A DNA stretch of 64,000 nt, taken from positions 496,001-560,000 of the forward strand of contig NZ_SMFM01000001.1 of the NCBI RefSeq assembly GCF_004349085.1. Reading direction: 5' to 3'. Both the position numbers and the translations under genes were made by a program. The stretch is from Flavobacterium caseinilyticum. GTDB taxonomy: Bacteria; Bacteroidota; Bacteroidia; Flavobacteriales; Flavobacteriaceae. The notes below the pieces were generated by a model. The model had not been told where the DNA came from and did no database searches. It was given only the letters and a program-made list of their open reading frames with translations. Shown one piece after another: positions 19,805 to 29,396 of this stretch. How positions within the stretch are numbered: the first letter of the stretch is position 1; each line of letters begins with the position of its first letter.

Positions 19805-21151
19805 ATGATGAACTGGGAACAACTTTTATCACTAAAACGACAAGGCGACAAAGGCAAAAGATTACGTGTAGAACAAGACGATACCCGTTTGGGTTTTGAG
19901 GTTGATTATGACCGTATCATCTTCTCAGCCGCTTTTAGAAGTTTACAGGATAAAACACAAGTTATTCCGTTATCAAAAACTGATTTTGTACACACCCGAT
20001 TGACGCACAGTTTAGAAGTTTCGGTTGTGGGGCGTTCTATGGGACGATTGGTAGGTAAGAAAATCATCGAAAAATATCCACATTTGAAAGAAGTTCATGG
20101 CTATCACATGAATGATTTTGGTGCTATTGTTGCTGCGGCATCTTTGGCTCATGATATTGGGAATCCACCATTTGGACATTCCGGTGAAAAAGCGATTGGA
20201 GAATATTTTTCCATTGGAAAAGGACAACAATACAAAGACCAGCTTACGCCAAAAGAATGGCAGGATTTAATTGATTTTGAAGGAAATGCGAACGGTTTTT
20301 CGGTATTGACGGCTAGTCGTCCCGGAATTGAAGGCGGACTTCGAATTTCGTATGCGACTCTTGGTGCTTTTATGAAGTACCCTAAAGAAAGTTTACCAAA
20401 AAAACCAACCAAAGATATTGCCGACAAAAAATATGGTTTCTTTCAAACCGATAAAGCTTTTTTTCAAGATGTAGCTTTGGATATGGGTTTGATTCCAAAT
20501 AAATCCGGAGACAATATTGGTTTTGAAAGGCATCCTTTGGCATATTTAGTAGAAGCTGCAGATGATATTTGTTACACCATTATTGATTTTGAAGACGGAA
20601 TCAATTTAGGATTAGTTTCTGAAGATTTTGCGTTGGAATATTTAATAAAATTGGTGAAAGACAGCATTGATACTTCAAAATACAAGACTTTAGAAACCAA
20701 AGAAGACCGAATTAGTTATTTACGAGCTTTGGCAATTGGAAGTTTAATCAATGATGCCGTAAAAGTATTTGTCGAAAATGAAGCCTTGATTCTGAACGGA
20801 AAATTCCCTTTTGCCATAATGGACAAAAGCAAGTACAAAGCCCAGATGGATGATATTATCAAGATTAGTGTCGATAATATTTACCAAAGCCGTGAAGTAA
20901 TTGAGAAAGAAATCGTCGGTTATCAGATTATTCAAACGTTATTGGATAAATTCATAACGGCATTTAATAACAAATTCGATGGGAATGCGTCTAATTACGA
21001 TTCTTTGATTCTGAAAATGTTACCTGAAAAACACCATTTGGAGAAAGAAAATCTGTATGGACGATTACTGCATATTTGTCATTTTATCTCCTTGCTTACG
21101 GACGGGAATGCGTTATTGTACTATAAGACGATAACTGCCTCAAAAACTTAA
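19805..21151 (+). CDS. dgt: dGTP triphosphohydrolase-type HD enzyme
   Basis: About 449 residues from the double ATG at 19805/19808 (MMNWEQLLSLKRQGD); an upstream in-frame ATG at 19748 adds only low-complexity residues and is rejected. The HD phosphohydrolase site is seen as RLTHSLEV (His about residue 62), HDIGNPPFGHSGE (the HD pair) and, near the middle, EAADDICYTIIDFEDG (metal ligand Asp). Hydrolyses dGTP to deoxyguanosine and triphosphate, trimming dNTP pools. Soluble, normal length. Confidence 0.9.
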   Translation: MMNWEQLLSLKRQGDKGKRLRVEQDDTRLGFEVDYDRIIFSAAFRSLQDKTQVIPLSKTDFVHTRLTHSLEVSVVGRSMGRLVGKKIIEKYPHLKEVHGYHMNDFGAIVAAASLAHDIGNPPFGHSGEKAIGEYFSIGKGQQYKDQLTPKEWQDLIDFEGNANGFSVLTASRPGIEGGLRISYATLGAFMKYPKESLPKKPTKDIADKKYGFFQTDKAFFQDVALDMGLIPNKSGDNIGFERHPLAYLVEAADDICYTIIDFEDGINLGLVSEDFALEYLIKLVKDSIDTSKYKTLETKEDRISYLRALAIGSLINDAVKVFVENEALILNGKFPFAIMDKSKYKAQMDDIIKISVDNIYQSREVIEKEIVGYQIIQTLLDKFITAFNNKFDGNASNYDSLILKMLPEKHHLEKENLYGRLLHICHFISLLTDGNALLYYKTITASKT

Positions 21152-21239
21152 GTAAACGTTTGTTAATTGCGTTGTTATATTAAATAAAAACGATTAGGTT
21201 TGTGCTTTTAACAAAGTACATACTAATTAATAGATTTTT

Positions 21240-23900
21240 ATGAAAAAAATAATACTTTCTATACTTTATTTACTACCATTATTTGTTTTTTCTCAGTCTA
21301 ACAAGGAAATAATTCAAAATTATCTAAGCACGCCGACTGCTAAAACGAGCATATCAAATCGTGATTTTAACGATTGGGTAATTCAAAGTGAAGGCGGATC
21401 TACAAGTACTGGAATCAAAAATTGCTACGTGATACAGCGTTATCAGGGAATTGAAATATTTAGGGCAGTGTCAAATTTTTCTATAAAGAACAGCAAAGTG
21501 ATTGATGTTCAAAAAAGAATAGTTGACGGTGTTTCAGATAAAGTAAACGCAACTTCTCCTTCTTTATCAGTAACAGATGCATTAACGAGAGCGTATTTTC
21601 AATTGGGAATTGCGGTTAAAAATCAGTTTACTGTTTTGGAACATTTGGAAGTAAACAAGTACAAAATAAGCAACGGATTAGGGACTGATGAGCCTGTTAG
21701 TGCAAACTTAGTATATCATCAGGCAATATCAGGTAAATTGATTTTGGCATGGGATTTCACAATTCATACGAGTAGCCATGATCATATTTGGAGTGTAAGA
21801 ATTGATGCTGTCACGGGCAAAATATTAGAAAAAAATGATATTGTAATTTCATGTAGTTTTGATCAAGGGAAAGCGCATTCACTGACGCCTAATGCAATCG
21901 AAATACATTCCGGACCTGCTTACAAACAAATCTATTCAGGATCTTCTACCGCTGCACTTGGGGGATCTTATCGCGTTATACCATTTAATTACGAAAGCCC
22001 TAATCATAGTCCTTTTCAACTTATTTCAGATCCATCAGATGTTAAAGCATCTCCTTTTGGCTGGCACGATATTGATGGTATTGCGGGTGCGGATTACACG
22101 ATAACCCGAGGTAATAATGTGTGGGCTAAAGATGATGTTTTGGGTGACAACTCCAATCAAGGTCGCAGTCCTGACGGAGGGTCTTCATTAATTTTTGATT
22201 TTCCGTACAAAGGAACAAGTGCTGCAGCGATCTCATATATCGATGCTTCAATCACTAATTTATTCTATATGAATAATGTAATGCATGATGTCTGGTATCA
22301 ATATGGTTTTGATGAGGCCAATGGAAATTTCCAGGAAAATAATTATGGACGTGGTGGAAAAGAAACTGATTTTGTCAATGCAGATGCGCAAGATGGGTCG
22401 TCAATTACACCAATGAGTCTGAACAATGCTAACTTTTCTACTCCGGTAGATGGAACGAAAGGGAGGATGCAAATGTTTTTATGGAACAGAAGTCCTGAAA
22501 TCAAGCCACTTATTGTCAATTCACCTTCAGGTATTGCAGGAAGTTACGTAGCAAAACAGAATGGGTTTAACCCGGGACAGGTAGCATTGCCAATAGCACC
22601 TAATTTTTTACAATCAGATTTAGTTTTATATTTGGATAGTTCAGGTGGCAAATCAGAGGCATGCGTGTCTCCGTCTAATGGTGCCGCTATGAGTGGAAAA
22701 ATAGTTATTTTACGAAGAGGAAATTGTGCTTTTTCCGTAAAAGTAAAATACGCTCAAAATGCAGGTGCGATAGCTGTTGTAGTTGTAAATAATATCGAAG
22801 GTGAAATAATCATGTCCGGGGCTGATGAATCAATCACAATTCCAGCAATCAGCGTTAGTCAATCTGTTGGGGAAACGATTATAGACCAAATGAAGATACA
22901 AGCTGTAAATGTTAAAATACAAACACAGTCATCTCCATTTGTAAATGCAGACGGGGATTTTGACAACGGAATCATTGCACATGAGTATGGCCATGGGATT
23001 TCGACTCGTTTGGCTGGTGGACCAAATAATTCAAGTTGCCTTCAAAACACGGATCAAATGGGCGAGGGCTGGTCTGATTGGTTTGCATTGATGATGCAAT
23101 TAAAACCGGGTGATTTTGGTGGTGCTAAAAGAGGAATTGGAACTTTTGTATCGTCTGAATCCACAAGTGGCTTAGGCATTAGGGATTACGCCTACTCAAC
23201 CGACAGAGCTATTAATCCTATGACCTATAATTTTACCAATAATTACCAAACTATAGATGCAGAAGGTGGTGAAAAAACATCCGTACACGGTGTAGGTACC
23301 GTTTGGGCTACCATGCTGTGGGATTTAACTTGGGCGTACATAAACAAGTATGGGTTTGACAATAATAAATATTCGGGTCAAGGCGGAAACAATAAACTAA
23401 TGCGAATTGTATTAGACGGAATAAAGTTGCAACCCTGTAGTCCAACTTTTGTAGATGCAAGAGACGCAATTATTGCGGCAGATCTAGCCATCACAGGTGG
23501 TAAGGATTATTGCATGATTTGGGAAGTGTTTGCAGCTAGAGGTTTGGGTGTTAATGCTTCAGCAGGTGATAAAAATAAGGGGAATGATCAGATAGAGGAT
23601 TTTACCAGACCAGCAAATGGAGCTAGTTGCTCATTAGCCGTTCTTGATATTGATGCGGAAAATATAATGAAAGTTTTTCCAAACCCATCCAATGGCGAAA
23701 TTGCAGTAAGAATCAATAACTACGATGGGAACGTCGCTATCAAAATAATAGATCTTACTGGAAGAATTGTTTATACAGCTAAGAATGTGTTATTCAATAA
23801 CGAAAAAACTTTTAATTTAAGCCAACTAAATTCCGGCATTTACATTATGGAAATTACAGGGGAGGAATTGAAGTATACCGAAAAAATCATTATTAATTAG
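21240..23900 (+). CDS. Secreted M36 (fungalysin-type) metalloprotease with T9SS sorting domain
   Basis: 886 residues: signal peptide (ends near VFSQ), an FTP-type propeptide (about 25-210), then the M36 catalytic domain with zinc motif HEYGH (581-585) and the downstream GEGWSDWFALMM glutamate. A PA-domain insertion (about 455-565, VILRRGNCAFSVKVKYAQNAG) precedes the zinc motif. The C-terminus (about 815-886: VFPNPSNGEIAV...IDLTGRIV...LNSGIYIM) is a type A T9SS sorting signal, so the protein is exported and anchored or released at the cell surface. Extracellular proteolysis is the expected role. Confidence 0.92.
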   Translation: MKKIILSILYLLPLFVFSQSNKEIIQNYLSTPTAKTSISNRDFNDWVIQSEGGSTSTGIKNCYVIQRYQGIEIFRAVSNFSIKNSKVIDVQKRIVDGVSDKVNATSPSLSVTDALTRAYFQLGIAVKNQFTVLEHLEVNKYKISNGLGTDEPVSANLVYHQAISGKLILAWDFTIHTSSHDHIWSVRIDAVTGKILEKNDIVISCSFDQGKAHSLTPNAIEIHSGPAYKQIYSGSSTAALGGSYRVIPFNYESPNHSPFQLISDPSDVKASPFGWHDIDGIAGADYTITRGNNVWAKDDVLGDNSNQGRSPDGGSSLIFDFPYKGTSAAAISYIDASITNLFYMNNVMHDVWYQYGFDEANGNFQENNYGRGGKETDFVNADAQDGSSITPMSLNNANFSTPVDGTKGRMQMFLWNRSPEIKPLIVNSPSGIAGSYVAKQNGFNPGQVALPIAPNFLQSDLVLYLDSSGGKSEACVSPSNGAAMSGKIVILRRGNCAFSVKVKYAQNAGAIAVVVVNNIEGEIIMSGADESITIPAISVSQSVGETIIDQMKIQAVNVKIQTQSSPFVNADGDFDNGIIAHEYGHGISTRLAGGPNNSSCLQNTDQMGEGWSDWFALMMQLKPGDFGGAKRGIGTFVSSESTSGLGIRDYAYSTDRAINPMTYNFTNNYQTIDAEGGEKTSVHGVGTVWATMLWDLTWAYINKYGFDNNKYSGQGGNNKLMRIVLDGIKLQPCSPTFVDARDAIIAADLAITGGKDYCMIWEVFAARGLGVNASAGDKNKGNDQIEDFTRPANGASCSLAVLDIDAENIMKVFPNPSNGEIAVRINNYDGNVAIKIIDLTGRIVYTAKNVLFNNEKTFNLSQLNSGIYIMEITGEELKYTEKIIIN

Positions 23901-23916
23901 GAATCCATAAGTGTTT

Positions 23917-23952
23917 AAAAAAATCCTGAAATTAATTTCAGGATTTTTTTTT
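23917..23952. terminator. Bidirectional terminator, M36 gene / DUF3078 gene
   Basis: Stem AAATCCTGAAAT / ATTTCAGGATTT flanked by A and T runs, between two convergent genes. The end touches the stop codon of the minus-strand gene. Confidence 0.9.
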
Positions 23953-24979
23953 AAAATATATATTCGATTCCAACACCGATGGCTTGTCTTATTTGCGTTT
24001 TAGGACCTTGAGTAACTTGTATTCCTGCGATTTGCTTTTTTGATTTGATGTCGTCGTCATAAATCACATGTGCCCCAACATTAGCTTTTACATACTGATT
24101 GACAACAAGTTGCACTTGAAGGTCGTAATCCACATCTATGTTCCCAAAACGATTCACATAATCAGAATATAAACTTAGACGATTTTCTAAAGTAATATTC
24201 TTGAAAATTTCTTTTTTAATGTGACCTGAGACCAAAAAACCAAGTTCCATTTTAGCTTTTTCACCTTGTGTAAGCAAATTTCCATCTAGGTCGTAAGTAG
24301 CTTTAGGTACTCCAAAGGCACCCTGATTGGCTAATCTTTGATCTAAAACCAGAGTTGTTTTAAAGGTAAAAGGGGAAATGTAAAAGGTTCTTTTCTCTTT
24401 TTTGTTGACATTTTCGGCGCCAATTCCCATAAAAATATAAGCAGGCGCAAAGAGTTTAGATATCGCTTTTTCGGTATTTGGGTAGGCATACCCGTTGGTG
24501 AACTGGGTGTTGAAATTAAATTTTGCAGAATGATACCAATTGGATAACGTGTCTTGCCTGTAGCCAAATGTGGAATTTAATTGTATGGCATCATCTGTCT
24601 TTCTTACTTCAGTCCGTTCTTGCTTGTTCAATCCGTATCGTATTAGAAGTTCATTTGACCAATTGTAATTACTTCTATTATAAACCCTGTGAAATTTACC
24701 TTTTATTAATCCTGAAATCGAACTGGTTCCTCCCGCACTCCAATTCACAAAAGCAACTTCAGAGATGTCAAAGCCTAAACTATTTTTAATAGTCCAATAG
24801 GATAAAGGAACGTAATGCCGATTGTTTTGTATTTTAACCGTTACAAATAAAGGTTTAACGGCTTTAATTACAGTAGGTTTAGCTGATAATGGTAACGCTG
24901 TTAAATTTGATTCCTGAGATAAACAATTAAAAGAGATTGTGAATGTAAGTAAAAGTAAAGTGTAGGATAATAATTTCAT
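23951..24979 (-). CDS. DUF3078-family outer-membrane-associated protein
   Basis: 342 residues with a signal peptide ending near NCLSQ and a predominantly beta-strand body ending IEYIF, consistent with an outer-membrane barrel. The block YWTIKNSLGFDISEVAFVNWSAGGTSSISGL is the start of the DUF3078 domain as seen in Bacteroidota. The function is unknown. Single gene. Confidence 0.8.
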   Translation of the reverse strand: MKLLSYTLLLLTFTISFNCLSQESNLTALPLSAKPTVIKAVKPLFVTVKIQNNRHYVPLSYWTIKNSLGFDISEVAFVNWSAGGTSSISGLIKGKFHRVYNRSNYNWSNELLIRYGLNKQERTEVRKTDDAIQLNSTFGYRQDTLSNWYHSAKFNFNTQFTNGYAYPNTEKAISKLFAPAYIFMGIGAENVNKKEKRTFYISPFTFKTTLVLDQRLANQGAFGVPKATYDLDGNLLTQGEKAKMELGFLVSGHIKKEIFKNITLENRLSLYSDYVNRFGNIDVDYDLQVQLVVNQYVKANVGAHVIYDDDIKSKKQIAGIQVTQGPKTQIRQAIGVGIEYIF

Positions 24980-25016
24980 TAACGGGGAATTAATTTAAAC
25001 GTGCAAAATAAATATT

Positions 25017-26798
25017 TTAATAACTTGAAAAAAGTATTTCAAGACTTTTAACGTCAATTTTGCAGTATTGTTGCAATTCGGCAACGGTTCCATGTTCAAT
25101 GAATTCATCCGGAATACCTAAAACGGTTACATTTGAAGTATAATTATTCTCTGAGGCAAACTCGAGAATGCCACTTCCAAAACCGCCTTTTACAGCACCA
25201 TCTTCTATAGTAACAACAATTGGAAATTCAGTAAAAATGTTGTGTAAAGCATTTTCGTCTAATGGTTTAACAAACGGAAAGTCATAATGCGCAATGGTTT
25301 CTGGATGTTTCATTTTGGTTATAGCCGAAGTGACATTATTGCCAATAGTTCCATTGGATAAAACAGCGACTTTCGAGCCATCTTTGATGCAAATACTTTT
25401 TCCAATTTCTGTTTTTTTATAGTTTCCTAGATGTTGCGTTTGCCAATCTGCAATAACACCGCGACCACGTGGATAACGAATTGAGATAGGATGATTTAAT
25501 CCCAATTGTGCTGTATATAAAATATTTTGTAACGCTATTTCATTCATCGGTGCATAAACAATCATGTCAGGAATGCATCGCAAATAAGCCAAATCGAAAA
25601 CACCGTGATGCGTTGCGCCGTCTTCTCCCACCAAACCAGCTCTGTCCAAACAAAAAATTACCGGAAGATTTTGTAAAGCCACATCATGAATTATTTGGTC
25701 GTATGCTCTTTGTAAAAATGTCGAGTAAATATTGCAATAAACGACCATGCCTTGAGTTGCCATTCCGGCAGCTAAAGTCACCGCATGCTGTTCGGCAATT
25801 CCAACGTCAAAAGCGCGTTTTGGAAATGCATCCATCATGAATTTCAACGAACTTCCGGACGGCATTGCAGGTGTGATTCCTATAATTTTTTCATTTTTTC
25901 TAGCCAAATCTAATATGGTCAAGCCAAAAACATCCTGATATTTTGGAGGTAAATTTTCTTCGGATTTAATGTGAATTTCTCCCGTTAAAGCATCAAATTT
26001 GCCGGGAGCATGGTATTTTACCTGGTCGTCTTCGGCTTGTTGCAGTCCTTTTCCTTTTGTGGTAATGATATGAAGAAATTTTGGTCCTTTTATTTTTTGT
26101 AAGCGTCTCAGTTCTTTGATAACCGCAAAAAGATCATGACCGTCTATTGGACCTGAATAATCAAAATTCAAAGATTTGATCATGTTGTTTTGCCTCGGAT
26201 TTTTCCCCTCTTTTACGGCAGTGAGGTATTGTTTTAAGGCACCTACACTTGGATCAATCCCGATGGCGTTATCGTTCAGAATCACCAATAAATTAGCATC
26301 AGTAACTCCGGCGTGATTTAATCCTTCAAAAGCCATCCCTGAAGCGATGGAAGCGTCGCCAATTACCGCAATATGCTGTTTGTTGAACTCGCCTTTTAAA
26401 TTAGAAGCAATTGCCATTCCTAAGGCTGCCGAAATAGAAGTAGAGGAGTGGCCTACGCCAAAAGCATCGTAAATACTCTCGCTTCTTTTTGGGAAACCGG
26501 AAATACCGCCGAGTTGCCTATTAGTATGAAAATTTTCTCTTCGACCGGTCAGTATTTTATGTCCATAGGCTTGATGGCCGACGTCCCAAATCAATAAATC
26601 TTTTGGGGTGTCAAAAACATAATGCAAGGCAATTGTCAATTCGATGACTCCTAAGCTTGCGCCAAGATGGCCTTCTTTTACAGCCACAATGTCGATAATA
26701 AAATCGCGTAATTCTTGGGCAACTTGAGGAAGTTGGGCTTCGTCAAGCAAGCGTAAATCGGTTGGGTTATTGATGTTTGAAAGTAAATTATCTGACAT
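25017..26798 (-). CDS. dxs: 1-Deoxy-D-xylulose-5-phosphate synthase
   Basis: 593 residues, TPP-dependent condensation of pyruvate and glyceraldehyde-3-phosphate, entry to the MEP isoprenoid pathway (and to thiamine and pyridoxal synthesis). Motifs: GHLGASLGVIELTIALHYVF (N-terminal), VGHSSTSISAALGMA, GDASIASGMAFEGLNHAG with the TPP pyrophosphate/Mg loop, and the transketolase-type DRAGLVGEDGATHHGVFDL. The start at 26798 lies only 4 bp past a TACCTTTG promoter element (see findings). Slightly shorter than the E. coli enzyme, as common in this phylum. Confidence 0.93.
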   Translation of the reverse strand: MSDNLLSNINNPTDLRLLDEAQLPQVAQELRDFIIDIVAVKEGHLGASLGVIELTIALHYVFDTPKDLLIWDVGHQAYGHKILTGRRENFHTNRQLGGISGFPKRSESIYDAFGVGHSSTSISAALGMAIASNLKGEFNKQHIAVIGDASIASGMAFEGLNHAGVTDANLLVILNDNAIGIDPSVGALKQYLTAVKEGKNPRQNNMIKSLNFDYSGPIDGHDLFAVIKELRRLQKIKGPKFLHIITTKGKGLQQAEDDQVKYHAPGKFDALTGEIHIKSEENLPPKYQDVFGLTILDLARKNEKIIGITPAMPSGSSLKFMMDAFPKRAFDVGIAEQHAVTLAAGMATQGMVVYCNIYSTFLQRAYDQIIHDVALQNLPVIFCLDRAGLVGEDGATHHGVFDLAYLRCIPDMIVYAPMNEIALQNILYTAQLGLNHPISIRYPRGRGVIADWQTQHLGNYKKTEIGKSICIKDGSKVAVLSNGTIGNNVTSAITKMKHPETIAHYDFPFVKPLDENALHNIFTEFPIVVTIEDGAVKGGFGSGILEFASENNYTSNVTVLGIPDEFIEHGTVAELQQYCKIDVKSLEILFSSY

Positions 26799-26802
26799 AA
26801 AG

Positions 26803-26831
26803 CAAAGGTACGATTTGAAATTGTATTTTTG
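26803..26831. promoter_or_regulatory. Divergent -7 elements for dxs and tadA
   Basis: TACCTTTG on the minus strand (26803-26810, towards dxs) and TATTTTTG on the plus strand (26824-26831, towards tadA). Both match TAnnTTTG. Neither has a clear TTG at the right distance, so this is partial support. Confidence 0.4.
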
Positions 26832-26921
26832 CAGTCGATAAAAAAAGTTGTTTCACAAAGAATTACAAAATAAAGCGAAGATTCACAAAGAATTTAAATT
26901 TGCGAATTCGCGGTCTATACT

Positions 26922-27365
26922 ATGATAAATCCTTTCACCGACGAATATTTCATGAAAAAGGCTTTGCAGGAAGCTGAAATGGCTTTTGAAAAAGGCGAAA
27001 TTCCTGTTGGCGCTATTGTTGTCATTGATAATAAAGTCATTGCCAGAAGTCATAATTTAACCGAATTACTGAATGATGTTACGGCTCACGCCGAAATGCA
27101 ATCCATTACTGCTGCTGCGAATTATCTTGGCGGGAAATATTTGATTGGTTGTACACTTTACGTTACACTGGAACCTTGCCAGATGTGTGCCGGCGCTTTG
27201 TATTGGAGTCAGATTTCGAAAATTGTGTACGGAGCTACTGATGAACATCGGGGTTTTGTAAAAATGGGAACGCAATTGCATCCTAAAACTACTGTTGTGA
27301 AAGGAATTATGGCAAATGAAGCTTCGGAGTTGATGAAGCGATTTTTTGTGGAGAGAAGAAAGTGA
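26922..27365 (+). CDS. tadA: Nucleoside deaminase, tRNA adenosine deaminase-like
   Basis: 147 residues, CDA fold. Zinc site HAEMQSI (about 56-62, with catalytic Glu) and PCQMCAGAL (about 85). The LEPCQMCAGALYWSQI block and small size match TadA-type deaminases, which convert A34 to inosine in tRNA-Arg. A free-nucleobase deaminase (guanine or cytosine type) of the same fold cannot be excluded. Faces dxs; followed by an intergenic repeat. Confidence 0.8.
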   Translation: MINPFTDEYFMKKALQEAEMAFEKGEIPVGAIVVIDNKVIARSHNLTELLNDVTAHAEMQSITAAANYLGGKYLIGCTLYVTLEPCQMCAGALYWSQISKIVYGATDEHRGFVKMGTQLHPKTTVVKGIMANEASELMKRFFVERRK

Positions 27366-27384
27366 TATTCTTATCCTAAATACT

Positions 27385-27481
27385 TTAGCCCAGATAGAAG
27401 CGGTATCCTTTTTCAAAGCTGCCAGCCTTCAAAAGGCTGGCAGCTTTGAAAAAGATATAGCGGATAGCTGGAAATAGCTCC
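27385..27481 (+). repeat. Intergenic repeat, copy 3
   Basis: TTAGCCCAGATAGAAGCGGTATCCTTTTT-like left arm and AAAAAGATATAGCGGATAGC...AAATAGCTCC right arm, enclosing a long perfect inverted repeat (AAAGCTGCCAGCCTT / AAGGCTGGCAGCTTT). It is the longest member of the family in this window. Confidence 0.85.
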
Positions 27482-27493
27482 TGAAAAAAGGGC

Positions 27494-27525
27494 AAAAAAA
27501 AACTCCCCAATTTCTTGAGGAGTTT
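27494..27525 (-). terminator. Terminator of rng
   Basis: Minus-strand stem AAACTCC / GGAGTTT followed by nine T, just past the RNase gene stop. Confidence 0.8.
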
Positions 27526-27530
27526 GTAAT

Positions 27531-29075
27531 TTATTCTATGACAGCATTTTCTTTTTTGTCGTAGAAATGATATTCTAAATACGTGTAAGCATCACGAGGT
27601 ATAATTTTCACCCATTTTTTATGTTCAAGAAACCATTTTGAACGTAATGATGGAAAACCTTTGGTAAGGTATGCGGCCACAAAAGGGTGTACATTAAGCA
27701 CAACATCTTTGTGGTTTTTTAATACTCTTTCCAGATCAAAAGCGATTTTATCAATGATTTGTATTGGCGCTTCAATTTCGCCGCTTTCATTGTTTGGATC
27801 TTCTTCTCTAGTTTTAATATTAACTTCTGGTCTTACTCTTTGTCTTGTAATTTGAACTAATCCAAATTTGCTCGGAGGTAAGATCTTATGTTTTGCTTTA
27901 TCGTCGCTCATTTCTTCTTTCAAGAAATCGAACAACACTTTGCGATTTTCAGGATTTGACATATCGATAAAATCGATTACGATGATTCCGCCCATATCAC
28001 GAAGACGTAATTGTCTTGCGATTTCGGCAGCAGCAATCATATTGACTTCCATGGCTGTATCTTCCTGGTTGGTGGCTTTATTAGAACGGTTTCCGCTGTT
28101 TACGTCAATAACGTGCAAAGCTTCAGTATGTTCGATAATAAGATAAGCTCCTTTACTCATGGATACTGTTTTTCCAAAAGAAGTTTTGATTTGTCTCTCT
28201 ATGTTGTATTTCTCGAAGATAGGTGTGTCTTTTGATTGATAAAACTTAACGATTGATTGTTTGGATGGTGCAATTTCTTGCAAATAATCCTTTGTTTGGT
28301 TGTACAACTCTTCGTCATCTATCTGAATACCGCTGAAGGTATCGTTGAATACGTCTCTTAATATCGAAGAGGCTCTGTTGAGTTCTCCTAATACTTTTGA
28401 CGGATGATGAGCAGTTGGTAATTTTTTACACATTGCAGTCCATCTGCTGAGCAGGTTCTGCAAATCTTTTTCTAATTCGGCTGTATTTTTGCCTTCGGCT
28501 ACTGTGCGAACAATAACACCAAATCCTTTTGGTTTGATGGATTGTACTAATCGTTTCAAGCGTTCTTTTTCTTTTTTGTCTTCTATTTTTTGAGAAATAG
28601 AAACACGGTCAGAAAACGGAACCAAAACTATAAATCTTCCGGCAAGAGAAAGCTCAGCGCTAATTCTTGGTCCTTTTGTAGATATAGGTTCTTTGACGAC
28701 TTGTACTAAAACAGATTGATTGGAACTCAAAACATCAGTAATGGTACCATCTTTGTCTATTTCTTTTTCAAACTGAAAGGTTTTTAGGGAGAAATCTTTT
28801 AATTTACCTGCGCTTACAAGTTTTATGAATTTCAGTTGGGAAGCTAAATTAGGTCCTAAATCATGATAATGTAAAAAAGCATCTTTTTCGAAGCCTACAT
28901 TTACAAAAGCAGCGTTAAGTCCGGCAACTGGTTTCCTGATTTTGGCAATAAATATATCACCAACCTGGAAGTTGCTTTTTTCTTCTTCTTTGTGTAATTC
29001 AATTAGTTTTCCATCTTTTAATAAGGCAAAATCTACGGCTTCAGAACTAGATCTAATGATTAATTCTTTATTCAC
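27531..29075 (-). CDS. rng: RNase E/G-family ribonuclease
   Basis: 514 residues, single-chain RNase G layout: an S1-like domain near residues 35-130, then the catalytic core. The Mg-binding region is visible as HVIDVNSGNRS (about 323, first catalytic Asp) and GGIIVIDFIDM (about 365, second Asp). RQRVRP ends the catalytic part. The zinc-link C-P-x-C motif that normally follows is missing; the only Cys in the protein is in RWTAMCKK. Acts in rRNA and mRNA processing. Downstream of HU and the 30-residue gene but after a terminator. Confidence 0.9.
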   Translation of the reverse strand: MNKELIIRSSSEAVDFALLKDGKLIELHKEEEKSNFQVGDIFIAKIRKPVAGLNAAFVNVGFEKDAFLHYHDLGPNLASQLKFIKLVSAGKLKDFSLKTFQFEKEIDKDGTITDVLSSNQSVLVQVVKEPISTKGPRISAELSLAGRFIVLVPFSDRVSISQKIEDKKEKERLKRLVQSIKPKGFGVIVRTVAEGKNTAELEKDLQNLLSRWTAMCKKLPTAHHPSKVLGELNRASSILRDVFNDTFSGIQIDDEELYNQTKDYLQEIAPSKQSIVKFYQSKDTPIFEKYNIERQIKTSFGKTVSMSKGAYLIIEHTEALHVIDVNSGNRSNKATNQEDTAMEVNMIAAAEIARQLRLRDMGGIIVIDFIDMSNPENRKVLFDFLKEEMSDDKAKHKILPPSKFGLVQITRQRVRPEVNIKTREEDPNNESGEIEAPIQIIDKIAFDLERVLKNHKDVVLNVHPFVAAYLTKGFPSLRSKWFLEHKKWVKIIPRDAYTYLEYHFYDKKENAVIE

Positions 29076-29260
29076 ACTGTAAATTTTTTATCTATTCGCC
29101 AAAGCGAACAAATGGATTAAACAATATTTTAACAGGTATTGAACCCGGGGAGGAAAAGACTTAGAAAATCAAAGAGACAAGAAGCAAGATTTATAAGTCT
29201 TATTTCTTTCTTCTTTGTTCTAGTTTTCTTTTTCTCAATTTCAATGAACGTTTAAAAAGA

Positions 29261-29285
29261 AAAAAGTAGTTTAAAACTACTTTTT
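29261..29285 (-). terminator. Terminator overlapping the stop of the 30-residue gene
   Basis: Stem AAAAAGTAGTTT / AAAACTACTTTTT; on the minus strand the TAG stop codon lies inside the first arm and a T-rich run follows. Confidence 0.75.
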
Positions 29286-29369
29286 CTTTTTGTGACGGTT
29301 AGCTCTCGCTCTTTTCTTACGTTTGTGCGTTGCTACCTTATGTCTCTTTCTTTTTTTACCACTTGGCAT
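29277..29369 (-). CDS. 30-residue very basic protein (ribosomal-type, AURKAIP1/COX24-like)
   Basis: Begins MPSGKKRKRHKVATHKRKKR and ends RHKKKK; over half the residues are Lys, Arg or His. Closely similar short proteins are conserved in Bacteroidota at this location, and the composition matches tiny ribosomal proteins with the AURKAIP1/COX24 (bS22-like) signature; that assignment is from memory of the family and is tentative. It starts 27 bp after the HU gene and shares its transcript; a terminator overlaps its stop. Confidence 0.75.
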   Translation of the reverse strand: MPSGKKRKRHKVATHKRKKRARANRHKKKK

Positions 29370-29396
29370 GTCTTGTCGATTTTATGATTAATATTA

